Below, in pieces: positions 7,291-14,878 of a stretch of 29,154 nucleotides of DNA. A model generated the notes under the pieces. The model did no database searches. It was not told where the DNA came from and worked only from the letters and a program-made list of their open reading frames with translations. The DNA comes from Roseiarcus sp036513315 (lineage in GTDB: Bacteria > Pseudomonadota > Alphaproteobacteria > Rhizobiales > Beijerinckiaceae): positions 1 through 29,154 of the forward strand of contig DATBZF010000120.1 in the NCBI GenBank assembly GCA_036513315.1, given 5' to 3'. Each line of letters begins with the position of its first letter. The stretch's first letter is position 1. A program made the position numbers and the translations under genes.

Positions 7291-7853
7291 GGAACATCGC
7301 CCAGATAGTCAATGCAGGAAAGATGGGCGGCCGCCGCCAGATCGGCGAAGCTCAGATTGTCGCCCGCCAGCCAATTACGCGCGCCGATGAGATGCCCGAT
7401 ATAGTGCAGATGATAGCGCACATTGGACCTTGCCGCGCGAATCGCCTCCATATCCGGCGCGCCGCCGCCCTGATTGCTCGCCATGAAGCGCTTGTAGATT
7501 TTCTCGGTGACCAGCCAGTTCGAGACTTCGTTGAAAAACTTGATGTTGAACCAGGCCATCAACCGACGCACCTCGGCGCGGCCGAGCGGGTCATCGGGCA
7601 TCAGGCGGCGGTCGCCGAGGCCCATGCCGCGCGTTTCGTCGAGAAATTCGGCGATCACGCCAGCGCCGGGCACGCTCGGCGCCGAGGCTTCCACCAGAAC
7701 CGGCGTCGCGCCTTCCGCGTTGAGCAGCAGGAATTCGCGCCGGCGTTCCCAGCTTCGCTCCTCGACAAGCTCGGGCTCGATGCCAAATTCGCCGAGCGCC
7801 AGCCGCGCGAAGCGGGAATGCGGACAGAAGGGATGATGGTAAAGCGTGATCAT
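7161..7853 (-). CDS. fzlA: Glutathione S-transferase superfamily protein, probable FzlA
   Basis: 230 residues from ATG 7853, where the thioredoxin-like domain begins (ITLYHHPFCPHSRFARLAL). An N-terminal GST domain (about 1-85) is followed by an all-helical C-terminal domain with NWLAGDNLSFADLAAAAHLS. The pattern WERRREFLLLNAEGATPVLV and the C-terminal tail SRPSFRPLLADR ... YANLDF match the alphaproteobacterial FtsZ-binding GST-like protein FzlA as I remember it; that protein promotes constriction and does not act as a GST. Location directly upstream of queG is the common arrangement in the order. A plain GST is the alternative. The frame stays open 38 codons upstream of 7853, but without family similarity. 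Confidence 0.8.
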   Translation of the reverse strand: MITLYHHPFCPHSRFARLALGEFGIEPELVEERSWERRREFLLLNAEGATPVLVEASAPSVPGAGVIAEFLDETRGMGLGDRRLMPDDPLGRAEVRRLMAWFNIKFFNEVSNWLVTEKIYKRFMASNQGGGAPDMEAIRAARSNVRYHLHYIGHLIGARNWLAGDNLSFADLAAAAHLSCIDYLGDVPWAENELAKNWYARMKSRPSFRPLLADRMRGMTPVEAYANLDF

Positions 7854-8015
7854 TCGATTTATGCAAGCCTGGTCGAGAGTGGGCGGAGGAGCGGCGCGTC
7901 GGGAGCATGGCGCCGCGATCCCACGAATAGCCGTCGCTCCCGTTAACCCTTGGTAAAGGCGCGCCACTGATCTGGCCAGCCCCGACCCCGGACGTGCGCC
8001 TCAACAGCGCTTTAT

Positions 8016-8318
8016 TCACAGATCGGCGAGGAAACCCGCCTTGATCGCGCCGATCTCGCCTTCATCGCGGCGGTAGAAGGTCCATTGCTTGATTCGCTTG
8101 GCGCGGAGCAGCCGGGCCTGCACCAGGACGCGCATATGTTCGCTCAACGTCGCCTGGGTGACGCCGAGCTTTTCGGCGATGAAAAGCGCGCAGACGCCAT
8201 CCTCGACAAGATCGCCGTCCGCCTGCGGCGGAAAATGGGCGCGCGGGTTCTTCAGCCAGTCGAGGATCTGGAGACGGCGCTCGTTGGCGAGCGCCCGCAT
8301 GACATTCGCCGCTTGCAT
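8016..8318 (-). CDS. ArsR/SmtB-family transcriptional regulator
   Basis: 100 residues. It has the ArsR-type winged helix: ANVMRALANERRLQILDWL (about 4-22), recognition helix-turn-helix IAEKLGVTQATLSEHMRVLV (about 47-66) and wing LLRAKRIKQWTFYRRDE. No clear metal-binding cysteine motif (ELCVCDL-type) is present; the only Cys lies in GVCALF, so it is probably not a classical arsenic sensor. It is divergent from the PLP dehydratase gene with a 56-nt gap, so it may control both genes from that region, which contains an AT-rich stretch at about 8326-8350. Confidence 0.88.
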   Translation of the reverse strand: MQAANVMRALANERRLQILDWLKNPRAHFPPQADGDLVEDGVCALFIAEKLGVTQATLSEHMRVLVQARLLRAKRIKQWTFYRRDEGEIGAIKAGFLADL

Positions 8319-8374
8319 TTCGTCAGTTTGCTAAGTTACTAATAAATGTCAATCCCGATAGGAGCGCCCCCGCC

Positions 8375-9319
8375 TTGGCCGCAGACAATCCCATCACGCG
8401 AGAGCGCATCGCGCAAACCGAGCGCCTGATCCGGCCCTATATCCGCCACACGCCGGTCGCCCGCGTCGATCTTGCGGACTTTGGCCTTGGCGCTCGGCCT
8501 GTTGATCTCAAGCTCGAGCTCTTTCAGCATTCCGGATCGTTCAAGGCGCGCGGCGCTTTCACCAATCTGCTGACGAGGGCGGCGGCCCCTGCCGGCGTTG
8601 TCGCCGCCTCGGGCGGCAATCACGGCGCGGCGGTCGCCTATGCGGCGATGCGGCTTGGCGTCCCCGCCACGATCTTTACGCCGAGCATCACCGCGGCCGC
8701 CAAGGCCGAGCGAATTCGACGCTACGGCGCCAATCTCGTCATCGGCGGCGACCGCTACGCCGACGCGCTCGCGGCCAGCGAAATTTTCGCCAAAGAGCGG
8801 GGCATGCTGACGATCCACGCCTTCGACCAGCCGGAGACGCTGATCGGCCAGGGCACGCTCGGCCTTGAGATCGGCGAGGACCTCCCCGAAATTGATACGC
8901 TGTTCGTGGCGGTCGGCGGCGGCGGCCTGATCGGCGGCATCGCCGCCTGGTTCGCCGGACGCATCAAAATCGTCGCGGTCGAACCGGAAGCGGCGCCGAC
9001 GCTCTACAAGGCCTTCGAGGCGGGACGGCCGGTTGACGCCGAAGCCGGCGGCATCGCCGCCGATTCGCTCGCCCCCAAGCGCGTCGGCGAATTGATGTTT
9101 CCGATCGCCAGATCGTTCGTCGACCGCTCCATTCTTGTCTCCGACGACGAGATCCTGATGGCGCAACGCGCCCTGTGGCAGAATGTCCAGATCGCCGCCG
9201 AGCCGGGAGGCGCGGCCGCTTTCGCCGCGCTGCTGTCAGGCAAATATGCGCCGGCGCCGGACGAGCGCATCGCCATCCTGATCTGCGGCGGCAATACCAC
9301 AGCGGTCAAGTTCGACTGA
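8375..9319 (+). CDS. PLP-dependent threonine/serine dehydratase
   Basis: 314 residues, starting with TTG; AGGAG at 8360-8364 is 10 nt upstream. It is a fold-type II PLP enzyme: SGSFKARGAF carries the Schiff-base Lys57, ASGGNHGAAVAYAA is the substrate loop, and VAVGGGGLIGG binds the PLP phosphate. There is no C-terminal ACT regulatory domain, so it is of the catabolic type rather than IlvA, forming 2-oxobutyrate or pyruvate plus ammonia from Thr or Ser. Close relatives such as serine racemase or hydroxyaspartate dehydratase cannot be excluded. Divergent from an ArsR regulator. Confidence 0.88.
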   Translation: MAADNPITRERIAQTERLIRPYIRHTPVARVDLADFGLGARPVDLKLELFQHSGSFKARGAFTNLLTRAAAPAGVVAASGGNHGAAVAYAAMRLGVPATIFTPSITAAAKAERIRRYGANLVIGGDRYADALAASEIFAKERGMLTIHAFDQPETLIGQGTLGLEIGEDLPEIDTLFVAVGGGGLIGGIAAWFAGRIKIVAVEPEAAPTLYKAFEAGRPVDAEAGGIAADSLAPKRVGELMFPIARSFVDRSILVSDDEILMAQRALWQNVQIAAEPGGAAAFAALLSGKYAPAPDERIAILICGGNTTAVKFD

Positions 9320-9377
9320 TCGGTCGGCGATTCACTAGACCCTCGCGGAGCGCGTCCGCCAAAGGGACGCCGATATT

Positions 9378-9400
9378 TCCTCCCCCCTTGTGGGGGAGGG
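9378..9400. terminator. Hairpin between convergent genes, probable bidirectional terminator
   Basis: CCTCCCCC at 9379-9386 pairs with GGGGGAGG at 9392-9399 around a 5-nt loop (CTTGT). It sits between the convergent ends of the dehydratase (9319) and pncA (9438). There is no long T-run, so it may be the common rhizobial GC-rich intergenic repeat and not a strict intrinsic terminator. Confidence 0.45.
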
Positions 9401-9437
9401 AGAAGAGGCGGCCATCGATTGAGTTGACGCCGCCGCC

Positions 9438-10079
9438 CTACCCCAGGATCTCGGCCGAGCGGATGCGCCGGACCCCGGCTGCTTCCATCTCAGCCCAGGC
9501 CCGCGCGAGCGAGCCATTGGCGTCGATCGCCCGGCAGGCGTCCTCGATCACCAGGGTCTCGAAATCCCTGGCGCGGGCGTCCAGCGCCGACCAGCCGACG
9601 CAAAAATCGGTGGCGAGCCCGCAGGCGAAGACGCGGCGGATGTTTTTTTCGCGGAGGAAGCCGGCAAGGCCGGTCGCCGTCTGGCGATCGGCCTCGGCGA
9701 AGGCCGAATAGGAATCCACCGCGCGGTTATAGCCCTTGCGCAGGATGAGGATCGCATGGGGTATCGCCAGATCCTTGTGAAGCGCGGCGCCCGGCCCACC
9801 CTGCACGCAATGATCCGGCCACAGCGCCTGTTCGCCATAAGACAAGGCGATCGTCTCGAACGGCCGCTTGCCCGGATGCGAGGAGGCGAAGGAGACGTGG
9901 CCGGCGGGGTGCCAATCCTGGGTCAGCACGACATGGGCGAAGCTTTGGCCGAGGCGGTTGACGAGCGGCACGATCGCATCGCCGTCGCCGACCGCCAGCG
10001 CGCCGCCGGGCATGAAATCATTCTGCATGTCGACGACGAGAAGGACGTCCCGTTCGTCAATCGCGATCCCAACGGTCAT
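9438..10079 (-). CDS. pncA: Nicotinamidase
   Basis: 213 residues from ATG 10079. PncA hydrolyses nicotinamide to nicotinate in NAD salvage. The isochorismatase-like catalytic triad is visible: Asp17 in LLVVDMQNDFMPGGAL, Lys115 in LRKG, and Cys160 in ATDFCV. Metal ligands Asp55 and His57 are in LTQDWHPAGH, and the WPDHCVQG motif is present. The frame stays open far upstream, but that part overlaps the membrane-protein gene and has no similarity. It follows that gene with a 4-nt gap, so the two are probably co-transcribed. Confidence 0.95.
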   Translation of the reverse strand: MTVGIAIDERDVLLVVDMQNDFMPGGALAVGDGDAIVPLVNRLGQSFAHVVLTQDWHPAGHVSFASSHPGKRPFETIALSYGEQALWPDHCVQGGPGAALHKDLAIPHAILILRKGYNRAVDSYSAFAEADRQTATGLAGFLREKNIRRVFACGLATDFCVGWSALDARARDFETLVIEDACRAIDANGSLARAWAEMEAAGVRRIRSAEILG

Positions 10080-10083
10080 GGCG

Positions 10084-11025
10084 TCACACCTTGGCGCGGA
10101 TGATTTCGGCGATCCGCTGTCGTTCGAACAGCACGACGACGACCAGCGCGAAGACCAGCGGAATGATAAGATAGAGCAGGCGGAACACAAGCAGCGCCGC
10201 CAAGAGATCGGCGCGTGACGTGTCCGGCATCGCTTTGACGAAGGCGAATTCGAGCACGCCGAGGCCGCCCGGCGCATGGCTGACCAGCGCGATCGAGAAG
10301 GAAGCGAGGAATATGCCGAGCACGATCAGGAAACCGGGATTCCCCGCCGCCGGCAAAGCAAAATAGATGATGCCCGCCGCGCCCAGCAATTCGAGCGGCG
10401 CAGCGCAAAGCTGACGCGCGGCGATCGGCGGGCGGGGATAGATCAGTTCAAAGCCGCCGATCTTGAGCGGGCGAAAATGAAGGAGCGCGCCGGCGATATA
10501 GAGCGCCACCAGGCCGAGCATGGCGAGGCCGATGATGCGCCCCACCCAGTCAGGCGCGTCGGTCCAGCGTTCGACGATCTGGGGATCCAGGACGAGAACG
10601 ACGCCGCCGAGCAGCACGGTGCCAAGGAAGAAGGTGAACGAGCAGAACGCCACCAGCAGGCCGACCTCAGCCATGCCGAGGCCCTTGGTCGAATAGGCGC
10701 GATAGCGTACGACCGCGCCGGAGAAGACTGATGCGCCGATATTGTGCGACAGGGCGTAAGTGGTGAACGAGGTCAGCGAAATGAAAGGCCAGGACAGTCG
10801 GCGCCCGAGATGGGCGAGGCCGATCCGGTCATACCAGGCAAGCGCGCCATAGGCGAGAAGGGTCGCCAGGACCGCCAACGCCCAATGGAGAACCGAAATC
10901 GCGGCGAGGCTCGTCTCGACGTCGCTGAAGGAAATGCCGCGCAATTCCTTGAACAGCAGCCAGGACGAGAACGCCACCGCGCCGAGCCCGATCGCCGGCC
11001 AGGCGAAATCCATCAGACGCTTCAT
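10084..11025 (-). CDS. UPF0104 / lysylphosphatidylglycerol synthase-like membrane protein
   Basis: 313 residues with about eight hydrophobic segments spread over the whole length. It corresponds to the membrane (flippase-like) domain of the MprF/LPG synthase superfamily, with typical motifs YALSHNIGASVFSGAVVRYR and SHAPGGLGVLEFAF. It lacks the cytosolic aminoacyl-transferase domain of full MprF, so lipid aminoacylation is not expected; YbhN-like transport or flipping of a lipid is possible. pncA follows after 4 nt. Upstream lies a gene-free kilobase, so its promoter should be at about 11030-11240. Confidence 0.88.
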   Translation of the reverse strand: MKRLMDFAWPAIGLGAVAFSSWLLFKELRGISFSDVETSLAAISVLHWALAVLATLLAYGALAWYDRIGLAHLGRRLSWPFISLTSFTTYALSHNIGASVFSGAVVRYRAYSTKGLGMAEVGLLVAFCSFTFFLGTVLLGGVVLVLDPQIVERWTDAPDWVGRIIGLAMLGLVALYIAGALLHFRPLKIGGFELIYPRPPIAARQLCAAPLELLGAAGIIYFALPAAGNPGFLIVLGIFLASFSIALVSHAPGGLGVLEFAFVKAMPDTSRADLLAALLVFRLLYLIIPLVFALVVVVLFERQRIAEIIRAKV

Positions 11026-11245
11026 CGCTCCAGCCGGTTCCGGTCAATCACCGGCCTTCCCTGCACGAGCGGGGAGCTAAGAGCAAGCCCGGCTGCGCGG
11101 GACTGTCCGGGGAACAGAATTAGATTGCAGCACTCCGCCTTTTGGAACGCCAGCACGTCATGCCCAGGCCTTGTGCCAGGGAATGTCCGATTGCGCTAAA
11201 AAGTCCCGTCAGGCGAGAGAATCTAAGTGGAATAGAACCTCTCGG

Positions 11246-11569
11246 CGTCTTGGCCGGGCTTGTCCCGGCTATCCCCAGGCGAATGCGGAGCATTCGTCCG
11301 CACGCCGAGCGGATGCAAGAAACTTTCGAAGTTGGCGGCTTCCGCACGGCGTGGATGCCCGGGACAAGCCCGGGCACGACGCGCGGGGATGTGTGCGACT
11401 TAAGATTTACAACCGGTCTTGCTGAACCGGACAGCCGTGGCCTTGTGCCGGGCATCCACGCCCAGAAGCCATCACCAACAACTTCAAAAGTTGTTTGCAA
11501 CGGCGCCGCGTGCGGACGAATGCTACGCGCATTCGCCTTGGGATGGCCGGGACAAGCCCGGCCAAGACG
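11246..11569. repeat. Large imperfect inverted repeat
   Basis: The ends are near-perfect inverted copies: 11246-11286 and 11529-11569 match over 41 nt with about three differences (core GGCCGGGCTTGTCCCGG). Homology continues inward: GTCCGCAC against GTGCGGAC, an AAACTTTCGAAGTTG-like segment, and GTGGATGCCCGGG against CCGGGCATCCAC, leaving a spacer of roughly 50 nt around 11380-11430. Each arm carries the hairpin CGAATGC...GCATTCG (11280-11296 and 11517-11535). No transposase is nearby. Confidence 0.75.
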
Positions 11570-11815
11570 TCGAAGGGTAGTGCACAACCTAATTGCATCT
11601 CCGATTCTGCAACCTTTCGTTTTCCCCGGACAGCCCTGCCGGCTGCGGGAGGGGTTGATTTGGACACATGTGAAACGGGAAAGGGCGCGCCACGCGCTGA
11701 CGCCACACCAGCAACCGTCGCGCTGCCATCGTCGTGCTCGCCGTCAAGACAACCTGCTTTGCGGGCGGCTTCGCCGGTCTTGACCGCTCCGCGCGCCGAT
11801 GGCCGTTTGCTTTCC

Positions 11816-11870
11816 ATGTCTTTTGGTGAGCGGCGCGGCCTTCTGGGCCGCACCGCTCACCAAAGGACAT
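11816..11870. repeat. Long near-perfect hairpin
   Basis: The left arm 11816-11840 (starting ATGTCTTTTGGTGAGCGG) pairs with the right arm 11846-11870 (ending CCGCTCACCAAAGGACAT). The stem is 25 bp with one mismatch and one G-T wobble, around a short loop TTCTG. It lies about 170 nt upstream of the HAD gene. It is too far from any gene end to be an obvious terminator and there is no T-run. Confidence 0.65.
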
Positions 11871-12039
11871 AGAGGCCACTTGCCACGCCGACGGGACGCG
11901 GTCATCCCGAAGGGACCGTAGCGAAGCGGAGGAGCGGCGCAGCCGCTTGACGGCGTTTCGGCGGCGTGGTCCCCCTCCCCCGCCAAGCCCCACCCGCCCA
12001 GCTTGACTCGGCGCCGCCGGAACAATAGCCCCTCGCAGC

Positions 12040-12942
12040 ATGAACAAACCCCAGAAAGCAACGGGCGTGCCGGTGATCGCCGGATTGAGCGCGATCGCCG
12101 CGCATTACGACGTCGTGCTCAGCGATATCTGGGGCGTCGTCCATAATGGCCGGGAGTCCTTCGCCGCCGCGACCGATGCGCTCACCCGTTTTCGCGGGCA
12201 AGGCGGGACGGTGGTGCTCATCACCAATGCGCCGCGCCCGAACGGCCCGATCCGCGCGCAGCTCGATCATCTGAAGGTCCCTCGCGACGCCTATGACGAT
12301 ATCGTCACTTCGGGCGACGTGACGATGGGCCTGATCGTCGCGCGCGGCGCGGCGCCGGTTCACCATATCGGGCCGCCGCGGGACCTCAGCCTGTTCGAAG
12401 CCGCAGCGCGATCCTCGGGCGCCGCGGCGCCGGCTCTGGTTGCGCTTGATGTGGCCGATTATGTGCTCTGCACCGGCCTGTTCGACGACGAACACGAAGT
12501 TCCCAGCGATTATGACGCGGCCTTCGCCGCCATGCTGGCGCGCAAACTGCCGCTGATCTGCGCCAATCCCGATATCGTCGTGCAACGCGGCGACGATCTG
12601 ATCTATTGCGCGGGCGCGCTCGCGCAGCGCTATGAGGAGATGGGCGGCCAGGCCATCTACGCGGGCAAGCCTCACCCGCCGATCTATGCGCAGGCGCTCG
12701 GCCTGGCGGCCGGGCTGCGCGGGCGATCGACGCCGGATGCGCGCATATTGGCGATTGGCGATGCGATGCGCACCGACGTCGCCGGCGCCGTCCAGCAGGG
12801 AATCGACGTCCTGTTCGTCACTGCCGGCATTCACGGCGAGGAATTGCGCGGCGACGGGCCGATGGCGGCGGCGGCGCTCGAACAATTTTCTGCCCGCCAC
12901 GGCCTGTGGCCCAAAGCCGCGATCCGCGACCTCCTATGGTGA
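12040..12942 (+). CDS. HAD-superfamily class IIA hydrolase (TIGR01459-like)
   Basis: 300 residues. HAD motif I is present as VVLSDIWGVVHNG (about 25-37; the second catalytic Asp position is Trp-Gly, as in this subgroup), motif II in LITNAPRP, and motif III/IV in YAGKPHPPIYAQAL and ILAIGDAMRTDVAGA. The NagD-type class IIA cap lies between. The subgroup is common in alphaproteobacteria, often beside ribF and ileS as here, and has no firmly known substrate. The ATG follows the repeat-rich region. A 160-nt gap separates it from ribF. Confidence 0.88.
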   Translation: MNKPQKATGVPVIAGLSAIAAHYDVVLSDIWGVVHNGRESFAAATDALTRFRGQGGTVVLITNAPRPNGPIRAQLDHLKVPRDAYDDIVTSGDVTMGLIVARGAAPVHHIGPPRDLSLFEAAARSSGAAAPALVALDVADYVLCTGLFDDEHEVPSDYDAAFAAMLARKLPLICANPDIVVQRGDDLIYCAGALAQRYEEMGGQAIYAGKPHPPIYAQALGLAAGLRGRSTPDARILAIGDAMRTDVAGAVQQGIDVLFVTAGIHGEELRGDGPMAAAALEQFSARHGLWPKAAIRDLLW

Positions 12943-13047
12943 ATCGTCCGCTCGCGGCAGTACGAATCGCGATCTCCACATGCTCGACGACGAAGGCATA
13001 TCGAGCGTGACGGCGCGCGAAAGCGCGTGAAGTCTTGACCGCCATCG

Positions 13048-13071
13048 GGCGCCGGGGCAGTTTCCGGCGCC
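13048..13071 (+). promoter_or_regulatory. Hairpin in the ribF leader
   Basis: GGCGCCGG (13048-13055) and CCGGCGCC (13064-13071) form a perfect 8-bp stem with an 8-nt loop, followed by CGATCCCTTTAAATG. It lies just upstream of the proposed GTG start of ribF. It could be a leader hairpin or a weak terminator of the HAD gene. I see no FMN riboswitch consensus. Confidence 0.35.
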
Positions 13072-13106
13072 TCGATCCCTTTAAATGTTCAACCAACGGA
13101 ATCGGC

Positions 13107-14084
13107 GTGCCGCAAGCGATCCAACCCAAGAAATTTGTGATCGCAGTCGATCCGAAAACGCCTCCCGCCGGGTTGGAACGCGCAGTGCTTGCGATCGGCA
13201 ATTTCGACGGCGCGCATCTTGGCCATCGCGCGGTGATCGGGCGCACGCAGCGGCTCGCCGGCGAACTTGGCGCGCCAAGCGCCGTGCTGACCTTCGAGCC
13301 GCATCCGGCTGATTTTTTTGCTGGCAGGCCGGTCGTCTTTCGCCTGACGCCGAAAGCGGTCAAGGCGCGCGCGTTGGAGCAATTCGGTCTCGACGGCGCG
13401 ATCTTCCTGACTTTCGACGCCAGTCTCGCCGCCCTGACTGCCGAGGAGTTTGTCAGCAAGGTGCTGGTCGAGCGATTGGGCGTCGCCGCCGTCGTGATCG
13501 GCTGGGATTTTCATTTCGGCAAGGGGCGCTCGGGTTCGCCCGCGTTCCTTAAGGAAGCGGGCGCGCGCCACGGCTTTCGCGTCGACATCATCGACAAGGT
13601 CGAGGCCGCCGGGACTTCGGCGACCGACGCCATTTCCTCGACCGCGATCCGCCGCGCGCTGGAGGCTGGCGAAGTCGAAGCCGCCGCGCGGCTGCTCGGG
13701 CGCGATTACGCAGTTCTCGGCACGGTCATTCCAGGCCGGAAGCTCGGCCGCACTCTGGGCGTGCCGACCGCCAATATCGCGCTCGAACCATCCAACCGCC
13801 TCGCCCATGGCATTTATGCGGTCGAAGTTATGGTCGATGGCGCGCGCTTCGGCGGCGTCGCCAGTTTCGGCACCCGCCCGACCGTCGACGACGGGCCGCC
13901 GCTGCTCGAGACCTTCCTGTTCGATTTTGACGGCGATCTCTACGGCCGAACGATCGAGGTCGCCTTCGTCAAGCGCATTCGCGGCGAGTTGAAGTTCGAC
14001 GGGCTCGATGCGCTGAAGGCGGAGATGGAGCGCGACAAGGAGAAGGCGCGGGGGATATTGGCCGAGCGGGCGGCGCTGGCTTGA
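13107..14084 (+). CDS. ribF: Bifunctional riboflavin kinase / FAD synthetase
   Basis: 325 residues from GTG 13107, near the usual length; an upstream TTG at 13035 would add 24 unconserved residues and run through a hairpin. It makes FMN and FAD from riboflavin. The N-terminal nucleotidyltransferase domain has GNFDGAHLGHRAVI (about 31-44), FEPHPADFF and GWDFHFGKGRSG, and ISSTAIRRALEAGEVE ends it. The C-terminal kinase domain starts at LGRDYAVLGTVIPGRKLGRT with GVPTANI, the ATP/Mg site, and ends with FVKRIRGELKF. The purine tract before the start (ACGGAA) is weak. Confidence 0.95.
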   Translation: MPQAIQPKKFVIAVDPKTPPAGLERAVLAIGNFDGAHLGHRAVIGRTQRLAGELGAPSAVLTFEPHPADFFAGRPVVFRLTPKAVKARALEQFGLDGAIFLTFDASLAALTAEEFVSKVLVERLGVAAVVIGWDFHFGKGRSGSPAFLKEAGARHGFRVDIIDKVEAAGTSATDAISSTAIRRALEAGEVEAAARLLGRDYAVLGTVIPGRKLGRTLGVPTANIALEPSNRLAHGIYAVEVMVDGARFGGVASFGTRPTVDDGPPLLETFLFDFDGDLYGRTIEVAFVKRIRGELKFDGLDALKAEMERDKEKARGILAERAALA

Positions 14085-14209
14085 GGGCGGGCGTGTTTAG
14101 ATTTGCAGAAAACAAAATGTCGACGTTCTGGATTTCCTGCAGTATCCTGTCCGAAACTTCAGGGACAGATTTGATGCCTTCGAAAATGAAGAGAGCACAT
14201 TCCGTCATT

Positions 14210-14251
14210 GTTTGCATGGCGGGGCGTGTGCGCGAGAGGAATTCGAAGTCA
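14210..14251 (+). repeat. Solo copy of the cloverleaf repeat's left arm
   Basis: GTTTGCATGGCGG and GCGCGAGAGGAATTCGAAGT mark a 42-nt stretch that recurs at 14310-14351 with a single difference (GGGGCG against GGAGCG). Unlike the second copy it is not followed by the three hairpins and the inverted arm, so it looks like half of a deleted or rearranged element. Confidence 0.75.
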
Positions 14252-14310
14252 GGGATCTGACCGGGCTCGTGACATATAAGACGAACGAGGGGGAGCAGAT
14301 TTCCTCACTG

Positions 14311-14444
14311 TTTGCATGGCGGAGCGTGTGCGCGAGAGGAATTCGAAGTCAAGGACGGGCCGAAGGCCCGCCGCCTCCGGCGGCGATCGCTTTGCGATCG
14401 TCCTTGAGTTCGAATTCCTCTCGCGCATAATCGCCTCCATGCAA
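14311..14444. repeat. Cloverleaf-like palindromic repeat
   Basis: The arms 14312-14355 and 14401-14444 pair over 44 positions with about five mismatches; the inner 24 positions are almost perfect (core GCGAGAGGAATTCGAA). Between them are three hairpins with no unpaired bases between: CGGGCC/GGCCCG (14356-14370, loop GAA), CCGCC/GGCGG (14371-14383, loop TCC) and CGATCGC/GCGATCG (14384-14400, loop TTT). The folded form is a four-way junction in DNA or RNA. No protein gene is associated. Confidence 0.8.
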
Positions 14445-14522
14445 TCAATGAGTTCCTGTCGCCAGGGGTGGCGATCCGTCTCGCGTATGTTTGAGCCCTG
14501 CCATCCGGCGAAGCCGAGTGAT

Positions 14523-14717
14523 GCAAATCTGCCTTTTATCAGCCTTAAGCTATTGATATTGCAGATTCTGTCCGAATAAAAATTTTGGAGAAATTTGGAA
14601 AAGATTTGGAAATCCAGATTTTTGCAGGGCGCGCGGCGGGTGAGAGTCCGGCGGGCGGCGTGAGACAAATCTGCGCTCGTTGCCAAATCTGCATTCCAAG
14701 GCTTTGATATTGCTGAG
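14523..14717 (+). repeat. Short recurring motifs in an AT-richer stretch
   Basis: CAAATCTGC occurs at about 14524-14532, 14665-14673 and 14684-14692, and TTGATATTGC occurs at 14553-14562 and 14704-14713. The pair GCAAATCTGC...TTGATATTGC is thus repeated with about 150 nt between copies. These may be remnants of a duplicated segment or protein-binding sites. Confidence 0.45.
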
Positions 14718-14796
14718 GCGGGATTGCTTCACTGCCGCTCCCAATGACGGGCGGCATAAATCATCCGGCCCCAGCGAGGCCCAACTCCAAAAAGCA

Positions 14797-14817
14797 ATTT
14801 GGCGCTTAGCGCCAAAT
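14797..14817 (+). promoter_or_regulatory. Perfect hairpin in the ileS leader region
   Basis: ATTTGGCGC (14797-14805) and GCGCCAAAT (14809-14817) form a 9-bp perfect stem with loop TTA, 61 nt before the ileS start. No T-run follows, so it is not a standard terminator. It may be a leader structure or an operator. Confidence 0.4.
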
Positions 14818-14878
14818 CATCTAATCCCACGCTTCACTTGGGCGCGCCGCGCCCCTCACTCGTCCGGCATCCATTTCA

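Larger units (their letters stand above)
11026..12039. other. Gene-free 1-kb divergent region rich in palindromic repeats
   Basis: No ORF here looks like a gene. Open frames translate the repeats into phrases such as VLAGLVPAIPRR and VDARDKPGHD, which I recognise as artefactual peptides of Hyphomicrobiales intergenic repeats. The region holds a 324-bp inverted repeat (11246-11569), a 25-bp hairpin (11816-11870) and, at about 11895-11960, another repeat-like stretch with small hairpins (CCCGAAGGG and AGCGGCGCAGCCGCT). It lies between divergent genes and must contain their promoters. Confidence 0.7.
14085..14878. other. Gene-free 0.8-kb region with repeats between ribF and ileS
   Basis: No ORF here is convincing; the open frames are translations of repeats. 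It contains one solo repeat copy (14210-14251), a complete cloverleaf-like repeat (14311-14444), a more AT-rich stretch with recurring CAAATCTGC and TTGATATTGC (14523-14717), and a 9-bp hairpin (14797-14817) ahead of ileS. Confidence 0.7.

Noticed and set aside
8339..9166. 275-codon minus-strand frame
   Set aside because: Antisense to the PLP dehydratase, with shadow-frame composition and no recognisable motif.
11120..11853. Several overlapping ORFs on both strands in the repeat region
   Set aside because: Their peptides (such as VLAGLVPAIPRR, VDARDKPGHD) are translations of palindromic repeats and occur in both orientations.
11902..12900. 332-codon minus-strand frame
   Set aside because: Antisense to the HAD hydrolase gene and running into repeats; no domain.
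13014..13027. CGCGC-GAAA-GCGCG hairpin between the HAD gene and ribF as a terminator
   Set aside because: Only 5 bp, no T-run, and 70 nt after the HAD stop; too weak to call.
14212..14686. ORFs across the cloverleaf repeat
   Set aside because: They translate the two orientations of the same repeat; no independent support for coding.
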